Source: Parasponia andersonii
Taxonomy: Eukaryota; Streptophyta; Magnoliopsida; Rosales; Cannabaceae
DNA: 64,000 bases
Assembly (NCBI GenBank): GCA_002914805.1
Contig: JXTB01000489.1
Coordinates: 180,822-244,821, forward strand
Direction: 5' to 3'
The notes under the pieces were generated by a model, which worked only from the letters and a program-made list of their open reading frames with translations, was not told the origin of the DNA and ran no database searches. The position numbers and the translations under genes were made by a program. Shown in pieces: positions 25,285 through 36,498 of this stretch (the first letter of the stretch is position 1; each line of letters opens with the position of its first letter).

Positions 25285-25620
25285 TTGGGTAGAATTGTAA
25301 TTAAAGTGAAAAGCAGGGGCAATAACTTGAGCAGGCTGATTCGAGCCGTATCCCCGGTAGAGTACGAAACTGCGAACGTGGCAGGCGAACGAAGACGGCT
25401 AGAATCCGCGTCAGCAAATTCCAACCTCAATCATCGACCATATCGCAAAAGTGGGGCCCAGTTTTTGGCTCCCACTCCATGTGGGCACCACTTCCGTTTC
25501 ATGATTTATCGCCAGGCCTTAAAGGCCTCAACTTTATTTCAACAACTAGTCTCGGCTTTGCCACATATTGGATTTTGGCCTTTTCTGAATGACTTGTGGT
25601 CGTGGACAACCAATTATTAG
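25285..25620 (+). CDS. Orphan 111-codon ORF in a GC-richer island (doubtful)
   Basis: An open frame (MGRIVIKVKSRGNNLS at the start) coincides with a stretch of clearly higher GC than its AT-rich surroundings, about 25,300-25,560. I recognise no domain, signal peptide or membrane segment. The island contains GGGCCCA/TGGGC-type sites resembling plant promoter site II motifs, so it may instead be an orphaned promoter or 5' UTR, or a relic of a lost gene. It stands alone, with a solo LTR to the left and AT-rich repeats to the right. Confidence 0.2.
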   Translation: MGRIVIKVKSRGNNLSRLIRAVSPVEYETANVAGERRRLESASANSNLNHRPYRKSGAQFLAPTPCGHHFRFMIYRQALKASTLFQQLVSALPHIGFWPFLNDLWSWTTNY

Positions 25621-26316
25621 ATTACAGATTTCCTTTAAAAAAAAAAAACAATAATACATTAAAGAGACAAATTAATAAAATTAATTGACTAAGTAAAGTT
25701 GAAAATAATAATAATAATAATGGGAATTCTGTGATAAAGCGATTTTTTTTTCATGTGTCGGTAGTTTTTTTTTTTTTAGAGAATGAATCCTAAACTGTTA
25801 AATTTAGTTTTATTAATAGACACATCTATCACGAACTTATTTTATAACAATAATGCGTCAATGTGTACAATTATTGCTTTTGTTCCAAAATGGAAAAACA
25901 ATGTCTAAGCTTTAAAATATTTATTTTTGTGTATATATACATATATATTTTTTCGTTTTTAGTTATAGCAAACTAAAATGTAATAAAATCTCGGACTTCC
26001 TTTCTTTCAAATTATTTGATTGAATTTTCTCTCAGAATATATATATATATATATATACACTTTTCCAAATATTTATTGGTATATTATTGCCCCTTGAGAC
26101 AGTTTTTTTTTACACCATTTTCCATTTTTTCAATTGATATATCATTTTAATATTTATATATATGATTTATAGATATTGTTTTACTTAATTAAAATCCATC
26201 ACACATGGTTTTTTTATGATAAAAAGAGGACAAAGAAAAGTATTAAATAATGAGTATTTTTTTTAAACTACTTAAATTATGATAACAGTTAGATAATGAT
26301 CTAATGACTAAAAAAT

Positions 26317-26352
<36 letters not shown>

Positions 26353-26836
26353 TGAGAATTATATATATATATATGGTTGCCAATCTGGTACGTATTTTTT
26401 TTAACCTATCTATAAATATTTTTTTTAATCATCGATCCAACAGCTATCATAATTTGAGTAGTTGAAAAAAATAATAATAATAATAAATACTCATTATTTA
26501 ATATTTTTTTCTCTTCTTTTATTATAAAAAAGACATGTGTAATCAATTTTAATTAGTCAAAATAATATCTATAAATAGGTTCAAAAAATACCTATTGAAT
26601 TAGTGCCCTATATCTATCCAATATGTATTTTTTTATCTATCTATAGGTGTTTTTTAACTATTGGATCATAATTTAACGTCTATTATAATTTGAGTAGTTA
26701 AAATAAATAATAAAAATAAATGCTTATTATTTAATAACTCGCTCAGACTTTTACCATGAAAAACATACGTGAGGGATTTTAATTAGACAAAATAATATCT
26801 ATGAATAGATTAAAAAAATTATTTATTAAATTAGTG

Positions 26837-26868
<32 letters not shown>

Positions 26869-28435
26869 CGATTCCCAATCCAATTTGTGTCCATATATGG
26901 TGCTTATATTTATAGGGCAAAGATTTAATTCCGCTGATAGGACCAATTTTCTTCATATTTTGACCAACCGAGGTTATGTTATAGTCAATATAGATTAATT
27001 AAAATATAACTTGTGTTAGTCAGAATATGAACAAGACTAATCCTTTCGAGTGGACTCTATATATATATATAGGTCGTACGTAGTATCTTTAACGGGACCA
27101 GTCACATTTATGATTTAGTCAATACATATCACGTGTGTCTAATACCATATTAGTTAAAACGTAATTTGTATTGACTAAAATAGGACCGATCTTGTATAGG
27201 AACTACATCTTTGGCCTATATGTATATATCTATCTATAATTATATATTAGGAATATTGTTTATAAAATTTGCTTTAGCTGTTAGCAAGAAGCCATTCAAT
27301 TCTTTTTTGGATTTTCTTTTTGTCTTCGTTTAATATGTTTTTACTTATTATCATGTCACCAGGAATCAACACTAATTTAAACATTTTTTTATTAGTCTAT
27401 TGCCCTCCCAGTATTTATTTATGATTTATATTGCCCTCCCACTATTTATTTATGATATATTTGGAATAAGATAACGTAATGACATAAACCCTTTTTTTTA
27501 ATTCTCTTTGCCATTAGTTTTTTTTTATATATGTTTGAGTGCTTTTCAAGTTTAAAACCTCAACCTCTCTGAACCTTTACACGTTTGAAATTAGTAGCAA
27601 TAATTGTCACCCAATTAATCGATTTGGTACTGAACAGTAATTGTGGGGCTCGTTTCTGTTATACTTGCGGCTCGTTTCTATTATACTTGCGGCGTTGACT
27701 CAGGTAGAGCAACATAAGTGACAAGAAAAAGGCGAATTTAATATAAATCTCTAAAAAGTTTATTTAAAATAGTAAGGGAGTCCCGTATCATATAATACAT
27801 GCATATTAACTCTCATAGGAAGAGCTTATTCATTTTTAGGATCGTATCAGACAAACCTCGAACAGGGTCATCTAATTCTAGGCCCTATTCTGAAAAGCCT
27901 GGAGGTCAACAATCCTTTAGAATTTGCCATTGGTTATCCTTACAAACAACCTTTAGTCTTGTATTCAGAGATTGTATTTAATGTTACATTATAATCATTA
28001 TGTGTATTAAGTGAACCAACTTAACAAAATAACGTACCGTCGTGATTCTTTCTTTTCGGACGCATATCGAAGGAGATTGTGGAGGACAGTTCGTGTCAAT
28101 TCAGGAGAGATTGTTATATCTATAATCCGTAATTTTCGATGAATATGATAACAAAATAAAGTAACTGATCCTAAAATTAGAGGCCACAAAATTCTTAATT
28201 TCAGGTATAGATATAGCACATCATCCTAGTAACATGTAAAATTTTTCTCCTGCTATTTAACTCTAAAAAAAGACAGACATATCTGACTCAAATATCGGAG
28301 AATTTTGTAGATGGCAACTTCCACCTCTTTGTTCAGAATTTAGAACGTAATAAATCGAAGTAACATAAATACGTAAGCAGTTAGTAAAAGAATGAAAAAT
28401 AGTAATTTAAATCAAGTCGATCTTATGCCAATTAT
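25621..28435. other. AT-rich repetitive spacer
   Basis: No recognisable gene. It includes (TA)n microsatellites near 26,040-26,056, 26,320-26,346 and 26,847-26,862, the inverted repeat family described separately, and two short tandem duplications: a 31-bp unit (27,398-27,456) and a 22-bp unit (27,647-27,690). Confidence 0.6.
26170..26830. repeat. Inverted and direct copies of an AT-rich MITE-like repeat
   Basis: The segment at about 26,185-26,315 is an inverted copy of about 26,430-26,570 (shared sense motif CATAATTTGAGTAGTTGAAA, then ACTCATTATTTAATA), with (TA)n between. A third copy, direct to the second, lies at about 26,650-26,810 (TATAATTTGAGTAGTTAAAA). Another is at about 29,290-29,420. 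It is non-coding and is probably a fragmented foldback/MITE family. Confidence 0.6.
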
Positions 28436-28886
28436 TTGAAGAGCTTCAAAATTTAAATATTACTTTGCATCACTATGCAGTCTGATGTAAGCTTTTTTTT
28501 TTAAAAAAAAAGGGAAAGACTCTTCACTTTTCTTTTCTTATAAAATGTGAACTTTATTAAAGCTAAAACTTTCATGAATTAAGCATTATTAAATTTAGAC
28601 TTCTGTTTTGTTTTAAAATAAAATATTTAGACTTCTGTCTGGGGCACTCAAACATTTCTTGAAGAGCTTCAAAATTTAAATATTACTTTGCATCACTATG
28701 CAGTCTGATGTAAGCTTTTTTTTTTTTTTAAAAAAAGGGAAAGACTCTTCACTTTTCTTTTCTTATAAAATGTGAACTTTATTAAAGCTAAAATTTTCAT
28801 GAATTAAGCATTATTAAATTTAGACTTCTGTTTTGTTTTAAAATAAAATATTTAGACTTCTGTCTGGGGCACTCAAACATTTCTTA
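28436..28886. repeat. 223-bp tandem duplication
   Basis: Copy 1 is about 28,436-28,658 and copy 2 about 28,659-28,886. They are nearly identical apart from poly(T)/poly(A) length and single substitutions. Both begin TTGAAGAGCTTCAAAATTTA and end with CTCAAACATTTCTT. It is non-coding. Confidence 0.92.
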
Positions 28887-30470
28887 AACGACTAATACTA
28901 GGAATATAAACGAGATGAGGTAGGAACAGTTTTTGTTTTCCGTTTTTATCTATGCGCTATTGGCCATTAATTGGCACTGAGACGATTTTAGAGAATCTTC
29001 ATTGGTGAATCAGATTTCTGATTTCATAGCCCACCTTTACTCGTTTAGGACCGAATTTGAAGACCAGGTATATTCAAAAGCTAAATTTTGGCTCAAACTC
29101 GTTAAAAGTCAAAATGTTAAAAATGAAATGAATTGTAAACATTTTCTAAAGATGTTGCTTGAGAAAATCTCTAATATTCTTTTCACTTATAGGGAAAAAA
29201 AAAACATTCCCGGACAAATCAAAATATGCTATATGTATATTAATAAATATAATATATATGGTTTACATTATTCTAATAAGTATTCTTTTTAGCTGTTGGA
29301 TCAGATTTAATAATTATCGTTAGCATAATTTGAATAGTTGAAAAAAAAATACATATTATTTAATAATTTTTTCTTTCCGTTGGAGGTACGTGATGAATTT
29401 TTATTGAGCAAATGGATAGGTAAAAAAAATATCTATATATATACACGTATATAGCAATATACAAACATAATAGCCACTACGAGCTTAGCATGGTGATAAG
29501 TGATCCACTCGGGGATTTGAATTGGGACTACCCAATGATCTGAGTACATGGAAAATTCATTTCGAAAAAAACTAAGTACTGCTAGAATATATTGTAGAAA
29601 ATTTGTTGCAAATTGACTAATTAAAATTATCAATACTTGGATGAACACTATAACAGTCGAATTTCTACAATTGAAACAGAGAAAGATAAATTTCTACAAT
29701 TGAAGCAAAGAAAGATACATGAACGAAACTCCCCAAGAATAAGAAATTCAAAGAAATTGGTTTTGAGACAAAAAGAATTGACTGAGTGGACAGATATTTG
29801 ATTATAATGGTTAGGGAATAAGAAAATGGTAAATAAATATTTTTGAAGTCCTCAATTATATGGTTGCCACTTTAAGTAATATTAAGGCAAAAATATAGAA
29901 TGACAAGGCAATACCGTGATTAAGTTAGAAATTTTAAATAAAAAAAAAGTGTTCCTGCCTTAGGCTATATTTGGTAGGAAGGAAAAAAATTTGAGGGAAA
30001 GTGGAGGGAAACTAAAAAATTAGGTTGTTTGATAAGAAAGAAAAAAAAAATGAAAAGGAAAAAGAGAGAGAAAAGGGAGAAAAAAAAGTGGGCCTTACAC
30101 AAATATTTTTTCCCCCCCAAAATGGAGAGAAAATAGAAATGAAAAATTTTGTTTATCAACGTGTGAAAAGAAATTTACTAAAATAACCTTATACATTAAT
30201 TTTAAAAATTTTAATAAAAAACAAAACAATTATTTTAAAATATATTAGTTTTCTTTCATTCTTACACACAAAATAATAATGAAGTAAAAATACTTTTCTT
30301 TCCATCCTATACATTTTATTTCCCTCTTAATTTTTCCTTACCTCCTACTTTCTTTTCTCTCTATCAAATATAGCTTTAATCTATACCATTCACTTGAATA
30401 GAAGTGAGTTGCAAAGTCAATTTCTTAGAGCTTAATCAACACATGTCTAAGTGCAAAATCAATTCAATAA
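28887..30470. other. AT-rich spacer with repeat fragments
   Basis: No gene recognised. It contains a further copy of the AT-rich repeat at about 29,290-29,420 and two tandem copies of a 36-bp motif containing TTTCTACAATTGAA (29,660-29,720). A related motif recurs at about 31,730, so 29,690-29,920 and 31,720-31,920 may be diverged copies of one repeat. Confidence 0.5.
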
Positions 30471-31281
30471 TAGGGTTGTCAATTTGCCCCATAGATTTGG
30501 GTCCCCGTAGGGCCCTAACCCCTAATGGGACAGATTTGGGGGAGACTATTTCGAACGAGAATAGGGTCGAGTATATATTTACATACTAGGATCAGGGTCG
30601 GGATGGGGTCGGGGGAGGCATTCCTTGCCCCGAACCCACCCCGATATACTTATTATATTTTTAAAAATAATAATATATATAAACATTAAAAAAATAGATG
30701 CTCAGATTTTAAACCCTAGTCGTCTCATTCGCAAATCACACCCTCCTCCTTCTCTTTGTTCTTCAGTCATCACTCAGTCCTTTGTCTTCGTCTTCATCGT
30801 CCTCCTTTGCATCATTCTTCACTTGTCACTCACTCAGCCTGAGCCTTCAATCGTCCCTTACATTCAGAGGCAAGCTATTAGACTGCAACTTCAGCCAACT
30901 CACCTCTCCGTTAAGCTTTAGTTCGCAGCAATAGTTTGTGGTCCATTGGTGTCTTCATTCTCAGCTCCGGTGGCTTGACCTCCAGTGGTCATCCTAAAGT
31001 TCAACTCGACTACCACAAGCATAGTTTTGTCATCCACCTCAATCGGCTTTAGTACTCAAGTAAAATAAAATTCATCTCTAAGAGTGAGATATGACTAATT
31101 TTTTTTATTATTTTTAATCTGGTGGGGATTTCTTGCCCCACCCAAACTCCATTGGGATTCCCTGCTCTACTCCCATTCGGGGATTCCCCGAGGTCGGTGA
31201 CGGGGGCGAAGATGAAATTTGGGGATAGGGGTAGGGGTGGAGGCAATTCCCCAATCCCGTCCCGCCTCGTTTGCATCCCTA
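30471..31281. mobile_element. hAT-like non-autonomous element with CT-rich cargo
   Basis: An 811-bp segment starting TAGGGTTGTCAA and ending TTTGCATCCCTA, which are inverted-repeat-like ends of hAT type. The flanking 8-mers TTCAATAA (30,463-30,470) and CTCAAGAA (31,282-31,289) match at 6 of 8 positions, as expected of an old 8-bp hAT duplication. Both termini are rich in GGGG/CCCC tracts. The middle (about 30,700-30,920) holds AAACCCTAG and a CT-rich stretch that looks like a plant 5' leader. The 98-codon ORF there resembles no family known to me. Confidence 0.6.
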
Positions 31282-31289
31282 CTCAAGAA

Positions 31290-32005
31290 TGGGATACTTG
31301 TAGGCAGTAGTGGTGCTAGGTTTTAATTATAGTCGAGGCATAAGGTAACTTTGAAAGTACAATAATTATTATAAAAAAAAAACTAACATTCAGTGATATT
31401 AATTTAAATGACAACAAATACTTGAAGAATTTTTCTAAAAAATTTATCTTTTTTCTTTTTATTTTCATAAAAAATTAGGTTTACTTTCTTATTTTTATGA
31501 AGGAAAGAAAATTCAGTATACATGTAGAAAATGAAGTGAGTTTTGAGACAGAGTAAATATGAAAATTCACCTTCAATAGTGAGGACTTAGGTGTAAAAAA
31601 ATTATCTTAATGGGGGCAAACTAGAGAAAAAGATTATACATAAACTATAAAATTAAAAAAAAAAAATTGAGTCAGGGCCATTGCCTCCTCTTGACAACCC
31701 TTCCATCTGCCCCTACACGTAGAAGCCAAATTCTACAACTGAAGCATAGGAAGATACATAAATGAAATGCCTCATTTCATTAAAGCTAACTTAAGCTTGC
31801 AAAAAAAAAAAAAAAGGAGAAAAAAAAAAAGAAAAAAAAAAGGGGAAAAAAAAAGAAGAAGAAGAAGTAGAAGTCTATGGCAAATATAGAGAATGACAAC
31901 AGAAGCACCAAATCCGAATAACATGTTTCGTATAAGGAAGTTTTGCATCTTAGGATGTAGAACTCACTAATAAAAGGTTTAGAGTTTGGATGCTTCTGAT
32001 GGACC
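31290..32005. other. AT-rich spacer, possible degraded MITE and poly(A) tract
   Basis: No gene. Segment 31,303-31,722 has loosely matching ends (GTAGGCAGTAGTGG, and CATCTGCCCCTAC inverted) suggestive of a degraded MITE. A long A/G-rich low-complexity tract lies at 31,801-31,868. Confidence 0.35.
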
Positions 32006-32136
32006 CAGATCCTTTGTCTTCTCTCCCTATCCCCTCCATGTCTCACCTATAATATTGTGCCAGCTAATGTTTTAAAACAAAAAAACTTGACTGACCTTTA
32101 ACAGAGTGATCTCAGGTCCAAAGACTGTCATTTTTC

Positions 32137-32167
<31 letters not shown>

Positions 32168-33865
32168 CCGATAAACTAAAGACTATCGTTTTGAACGCCA
32201 AAGAAAGAAAAAGCAAACAAACAAGCAAAATTTCTTGTTATCCGATCGGATAATAATATTAAAATATCCTGATTTTTAATGCTTTTGTAAAAATTATTCT
32301 ATTTTTTAAATTTTTATAAAATAGTACCCTTATTTTTAAATTTAGGTAAAATAGTTCTCTGACGTTTACATTTTTATAAAATAATACATTCATTTTTGAA
32401 TTCTATAAATTAATATACTAACAATTAAAATTCTCGTAAATCAACCCCAACATTTGAAATTCTTATAAATTTATAACGTTAATATCTAATTAGTTCATTT
32501 TAATAATAAAATGATGGTGATAGTCATCATCAACTTAATTAAAACTTATTAAATAATAATAAAAATTTTTGAAAAATATTTGTTGTTAGCTTATTTAAGA
32601 AAAATAAAAAATTAGAATAATATGTAAAAATTGTTAATTGCAAAAAAAAAAAAAAGAAATATGAGAGGTAAAAAAATTATATTTTTTTAGCAATAAACCG
32701 AACAAAAGTAGTTATAAAATAATTTCCTACAATATATTAATATCTAAACATTTTTAATAAGTTAATGAGAGGTGTTTGCTTCTTGTAATTTGTTCATAGT
32801 ATAAATATACAAAAAAAAATAAAACTGAGAATATTGATTTGCAGAAATCGTAAATGTCAAGGTATAAATTTATAGAATTCAAAAGTAAAAATATTAATTT
32901 ACAAAAATCGTAAATGTGAAAGTATTAATTTGCCGACTTTACAAAATAAGGTCATTAATTTACAGAAATTCAGAAAATATGGTATTTTTTATAGAAAAAG
33001 ATAAAAGTGAGGATATTTTAACATGATTAACTCTTATCGTAAGTAAGAAACCACTTCCTCCCCCGAATTCATCTTTGTGCTCCCAAATATTAAACTAATG
33101 GTTCTTTAATCTTCTTTTAGTTGGAAACTAATTGATGTTAATTGATGTTGTGTGTGAAGATTTCTTGTGGTTTTTGGATGTCAGCAGTACTGTTCAAGAA
33201 TGCTTTTGCCTAGGTTTCTAGATATTGCACAAATCTGTTTGTTTTTTTTAATCCAATACTAGAATATGACAAAATATAGGACTAAGAAGGCGATAAAGGA
33301 TCTCTTTGCCAAAGAGATCAATTGGTCTTTTTTTTAAAATTTTTTATTCTCAAGATTTTTAATATCTAAGTAACAAATGGAAAAATTAGTTAGCTCTTCA
33401 TTTTTGTTGTATTAGATTTGGAGTTTATTTATTTATATTTTATAATTATGAGACTGAAAAATAAGGAGAATATTTTGAAGAGACTTAGACGAGGAAAGAT
33501 TCTTTTCTAGAATAGAGAATGTGATCTTATCATTTTAATTTCTCTTCAGGCGCTTGCAAAAGCCTCTTTTCACTCCATCTTTCTCATCTTCAAAATCACT
33601 TCCTCCCTCTCCGACCATTCGACTTGTAGAGAAAGAATCAAAACACGAAATTGAATGCCAATTGTAGATGGTCTGGTTGATGAGAAGGGAAAAATAAAAA
33701 TAAAAATAAAAGGGAAATGAACAGACAATAGACGGAAAAGTAAAAGGTGTATTTGTAATCTTAACTATGTAATAGGTAACTTGACTTTTTTTTTTTTTTT
33801 TTTTTAAAAAAAATAAGATGGCACAATATTATAGGTGGGGTAGAGAGAGGGGACAGAGGATCCTA
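32006..33865. mobile_element. Element with ~65-bp inverted termini, containing a second inverted-repeat element
   Basis: The outer ends, about 32,008-32,075 and 33,801-33,863, are inverted copies sharing ACCTATAATATTGTGCCA and AGATCC or AGGATCC. Inside them, about 32,250-33,030 is a second element with long subterminal inverted repeats: ATTAAAATATCCTGATTTTT on the left, and GAGGATATTTTAACATG on the right as its inverse. It is entirely AT-rich and non-coding. The outer pair could also be two separate MITE copies in opposite orientation. Confidence 0.6.
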
Positions 33866-34157
33866 CTCTGCTTCTCGTAGAGGTTTATCTGCATTTCCTT
33901 AACAATCGAATAACTCAATGACGTGGACAAATTATATACTATCTTATATAAGTAAACACCATCAAACCTTCTATAAATATTTAGATCAAGTTTCATTTCA
34001 GATCTATCCTTATTCTTCTTCCTGAGAAGCTTTTGTCTCTTTCTCTCCCTGACCTAAAGCATCTAGGATATTCTCCGGAGAAGACTAATGTATTTTTTTT
34101 TTGGGTGCAAATCGGTCTAAAATAAACACAATAAATAATAAATGTGGCTTTCCTATG

Positions 34158-36495
34158 CACTACAACAAAAACTTTGATATATGACATTTAAAATTATCAC
34201 TTTTACATATTTTTAGTGGCATTTATGAATTTAGTGATATTTGTAACAGGTGTCATAGATAACGGTGTAACTAAAAGTTCTAGTGATACACTTTTTCAGT
34301 GACATTTATTGAATGCTATTAAATTATATTAGGGATGTTTTTAAGTGTTACTAAATTATTTAAGTTAATAAATAAATAAAAATTTAAAAATATAAAAGAA
34401 AATATTATTGGCATTTTAAAAGTGTTACTAAATCGTAAAGAGGGAATTTGATTTTTTATAATAATTTTTCAAAAAAAAATTGAAAAATCTTGAATTTAAT
34501 TATAAAAATATCACTTTTAAAAGTATTTAGAAAAATATTATTTTTTATTAATTGATAAAATACTTAAGGTAGATAGTCGAGTTATCTGAGGTGACTTAGA
34601 TAGTTACTTTACGTAACTAGATTAGTTACTCTAAGTTACCTAACTGGTTACCTTGAGTACTGTTGAAAAATACTAATTTTAAAGAAAATAGTATTTTTTC
34701 TAAATATTTTTTAAAAGTGTTATTTTTCAAATAATATTTTTCTAAATCAATTCGAGATTTTTCAAAAAAAATCATTCCATCCGAGATTTTTCTCGATTTT
34801 TGATACTTTGGACTTGGAATTTTATAAGAAGCTCAATCATAAATGACATTTGAAAAAATGTCACTAATCTAAACATTAAAAGAAAATCCACTGTTATCTA
34901 AAAAAAATTTGGTGCTAAATTTTTTTTATAGCGTAAAATTATATAATAAGGATTTATTGTTTTAGTTTCTTTAATTGTCAACAAGAAAAATCTTTTATTA
35001 ACGTTTGGTTGCTAACTATTTAACACATATATACATATATATTAATTGCATGTACGTAAATTGAATTATTTTGCCTTTTTTTTTCCTATTAACTACAGTT
35101 TCGTATTTAAAGAAATAAGTACAATTGACCATAAATAAAAAAATAAAAAAATTCGAATTAATAGAATAATCCATTTACATGAATTCAAAATTTACACAAT
35201 TATGAAATAGAATTGAGGCTACAAAAAAGATCATCTTCTAAAATGGTGATTCAATTCTTGAAGTTATTTAGATATAGTCCCTACACCCATCTCATCTGCA
35301 TTTCTTATTGAATTTCTGAAAAATAAACAAAGACAAGATAAATAAATATTATTTTATTATGAAATATAATATAGAAGTTTCATATATAACAAAAAGAAAT
35401 AAGAGATATATTGGTAGTTCAAATTCTATAGATGTGTGCTTTCCTTTTCATCTTAATTTCGTGCTGCGTTAATGCTTTCTTTTACTGTAGAACAATAGTA
35501 TCAAATGAACTCTTTTAGTTGAATTTGTAAACCTAACAAATAATTCAAAAAAACGTTATATTTTGTAATTTTTTTTAAAAAAATAGCTTGCAAAAATTAA
35601 ATATGAAATAGAAATCTGGAGATGACAAACATGATTATACTAGTGCTAGAAAAGAAAGAAAGTGAAGATGAAATTATGAGAGCTAGACCAAAACTAGAAC
35701 GGAGCATTAGCTAATGGGGAGAGTGAAAACACATTATTGGGTAAATGAGAAAAGATAAGGGTTAGTGTATATGAGTGAGTTAGTGTGAACGAGTGAGCTC
35801 TTATTTTAAGTTTTGTTTCAATTTGGCAGGATGATAAATTTTTTGGATTCTGAAAAACTTTGAATCTAAATTTACTTGAAAATTTTGAGATCTAAAAAAA
35901 TTTAAATTGAGATTATTTTGTTTTAGTAAAACACTCATTGTTTGTTAAAGTTTTATAACCTTAAGTTTTATAGATAATTCGTTATTTTATGACTTTACTC
36001 ACTAGTAGATTATCTCTATTATTTAATAGATAAACATACAAATTATAATAGAGAGATGAAGGGACATTTTATGTTTATTACGTTTTAAATTTGTATTCAG
36101 AAATAATAATCTATTTTAAATTTAGTCTTTTTATTTATTTCCATTTCCCAAAATTATTAATAATTTATAGATGAGTAAAATGCCATTAAATTGCCACTAA
36201 ATTTAAAATTTAATTGCATTTTTCAGATGCTATTAAATCAAGATTTAGTGATATTTATAAAATGTAACTAAATCAAATTATTAATGACATTTAAATAATG
36301 CCATTGAAAATAAAATTTAGTGACATTTTTAAATAAGTACTATATCTAAATTGTAAAAGATGTATTTAAAAGATCATAATATCTTTATAAATTAATGATA
36401 TTTTTCAGTAAATATCACTAAACATTACTATTGTGACATTTTTAAGGTTAATATCACTAAATCAAATGTCACTAGTTCGTATTTTCTTTGTAGTG
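34158..36495. mobile_element. Non-autonomous CACTA (En/Spm) transposon
   Basis: A 2,338-bp element with ends CACTACAACAAAA and TTTTCTTTGTAGTG, the hallmark CACTA inverted repeats. It is flanked by the 3-bp duplication ATG (34,155-34,157 and 36,496-36,498). Both ends carry many copies of AGTGACATTT/AGTGATATTT-like subterminal repeats, the type bound by CACTA transposases. No transposase ORF is present. An AT-rich foldback repeat at about 34,440-34,800 appears to be inserted inside it. Confidence 0.93.
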
Positions 36496-36498
36496 ATG

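Noticed and set aside
31786..32046. 86-codon minus-strand ORF rich in Phe
   Set aside because: It is a translation of an A/G-rich low-complexity tract.
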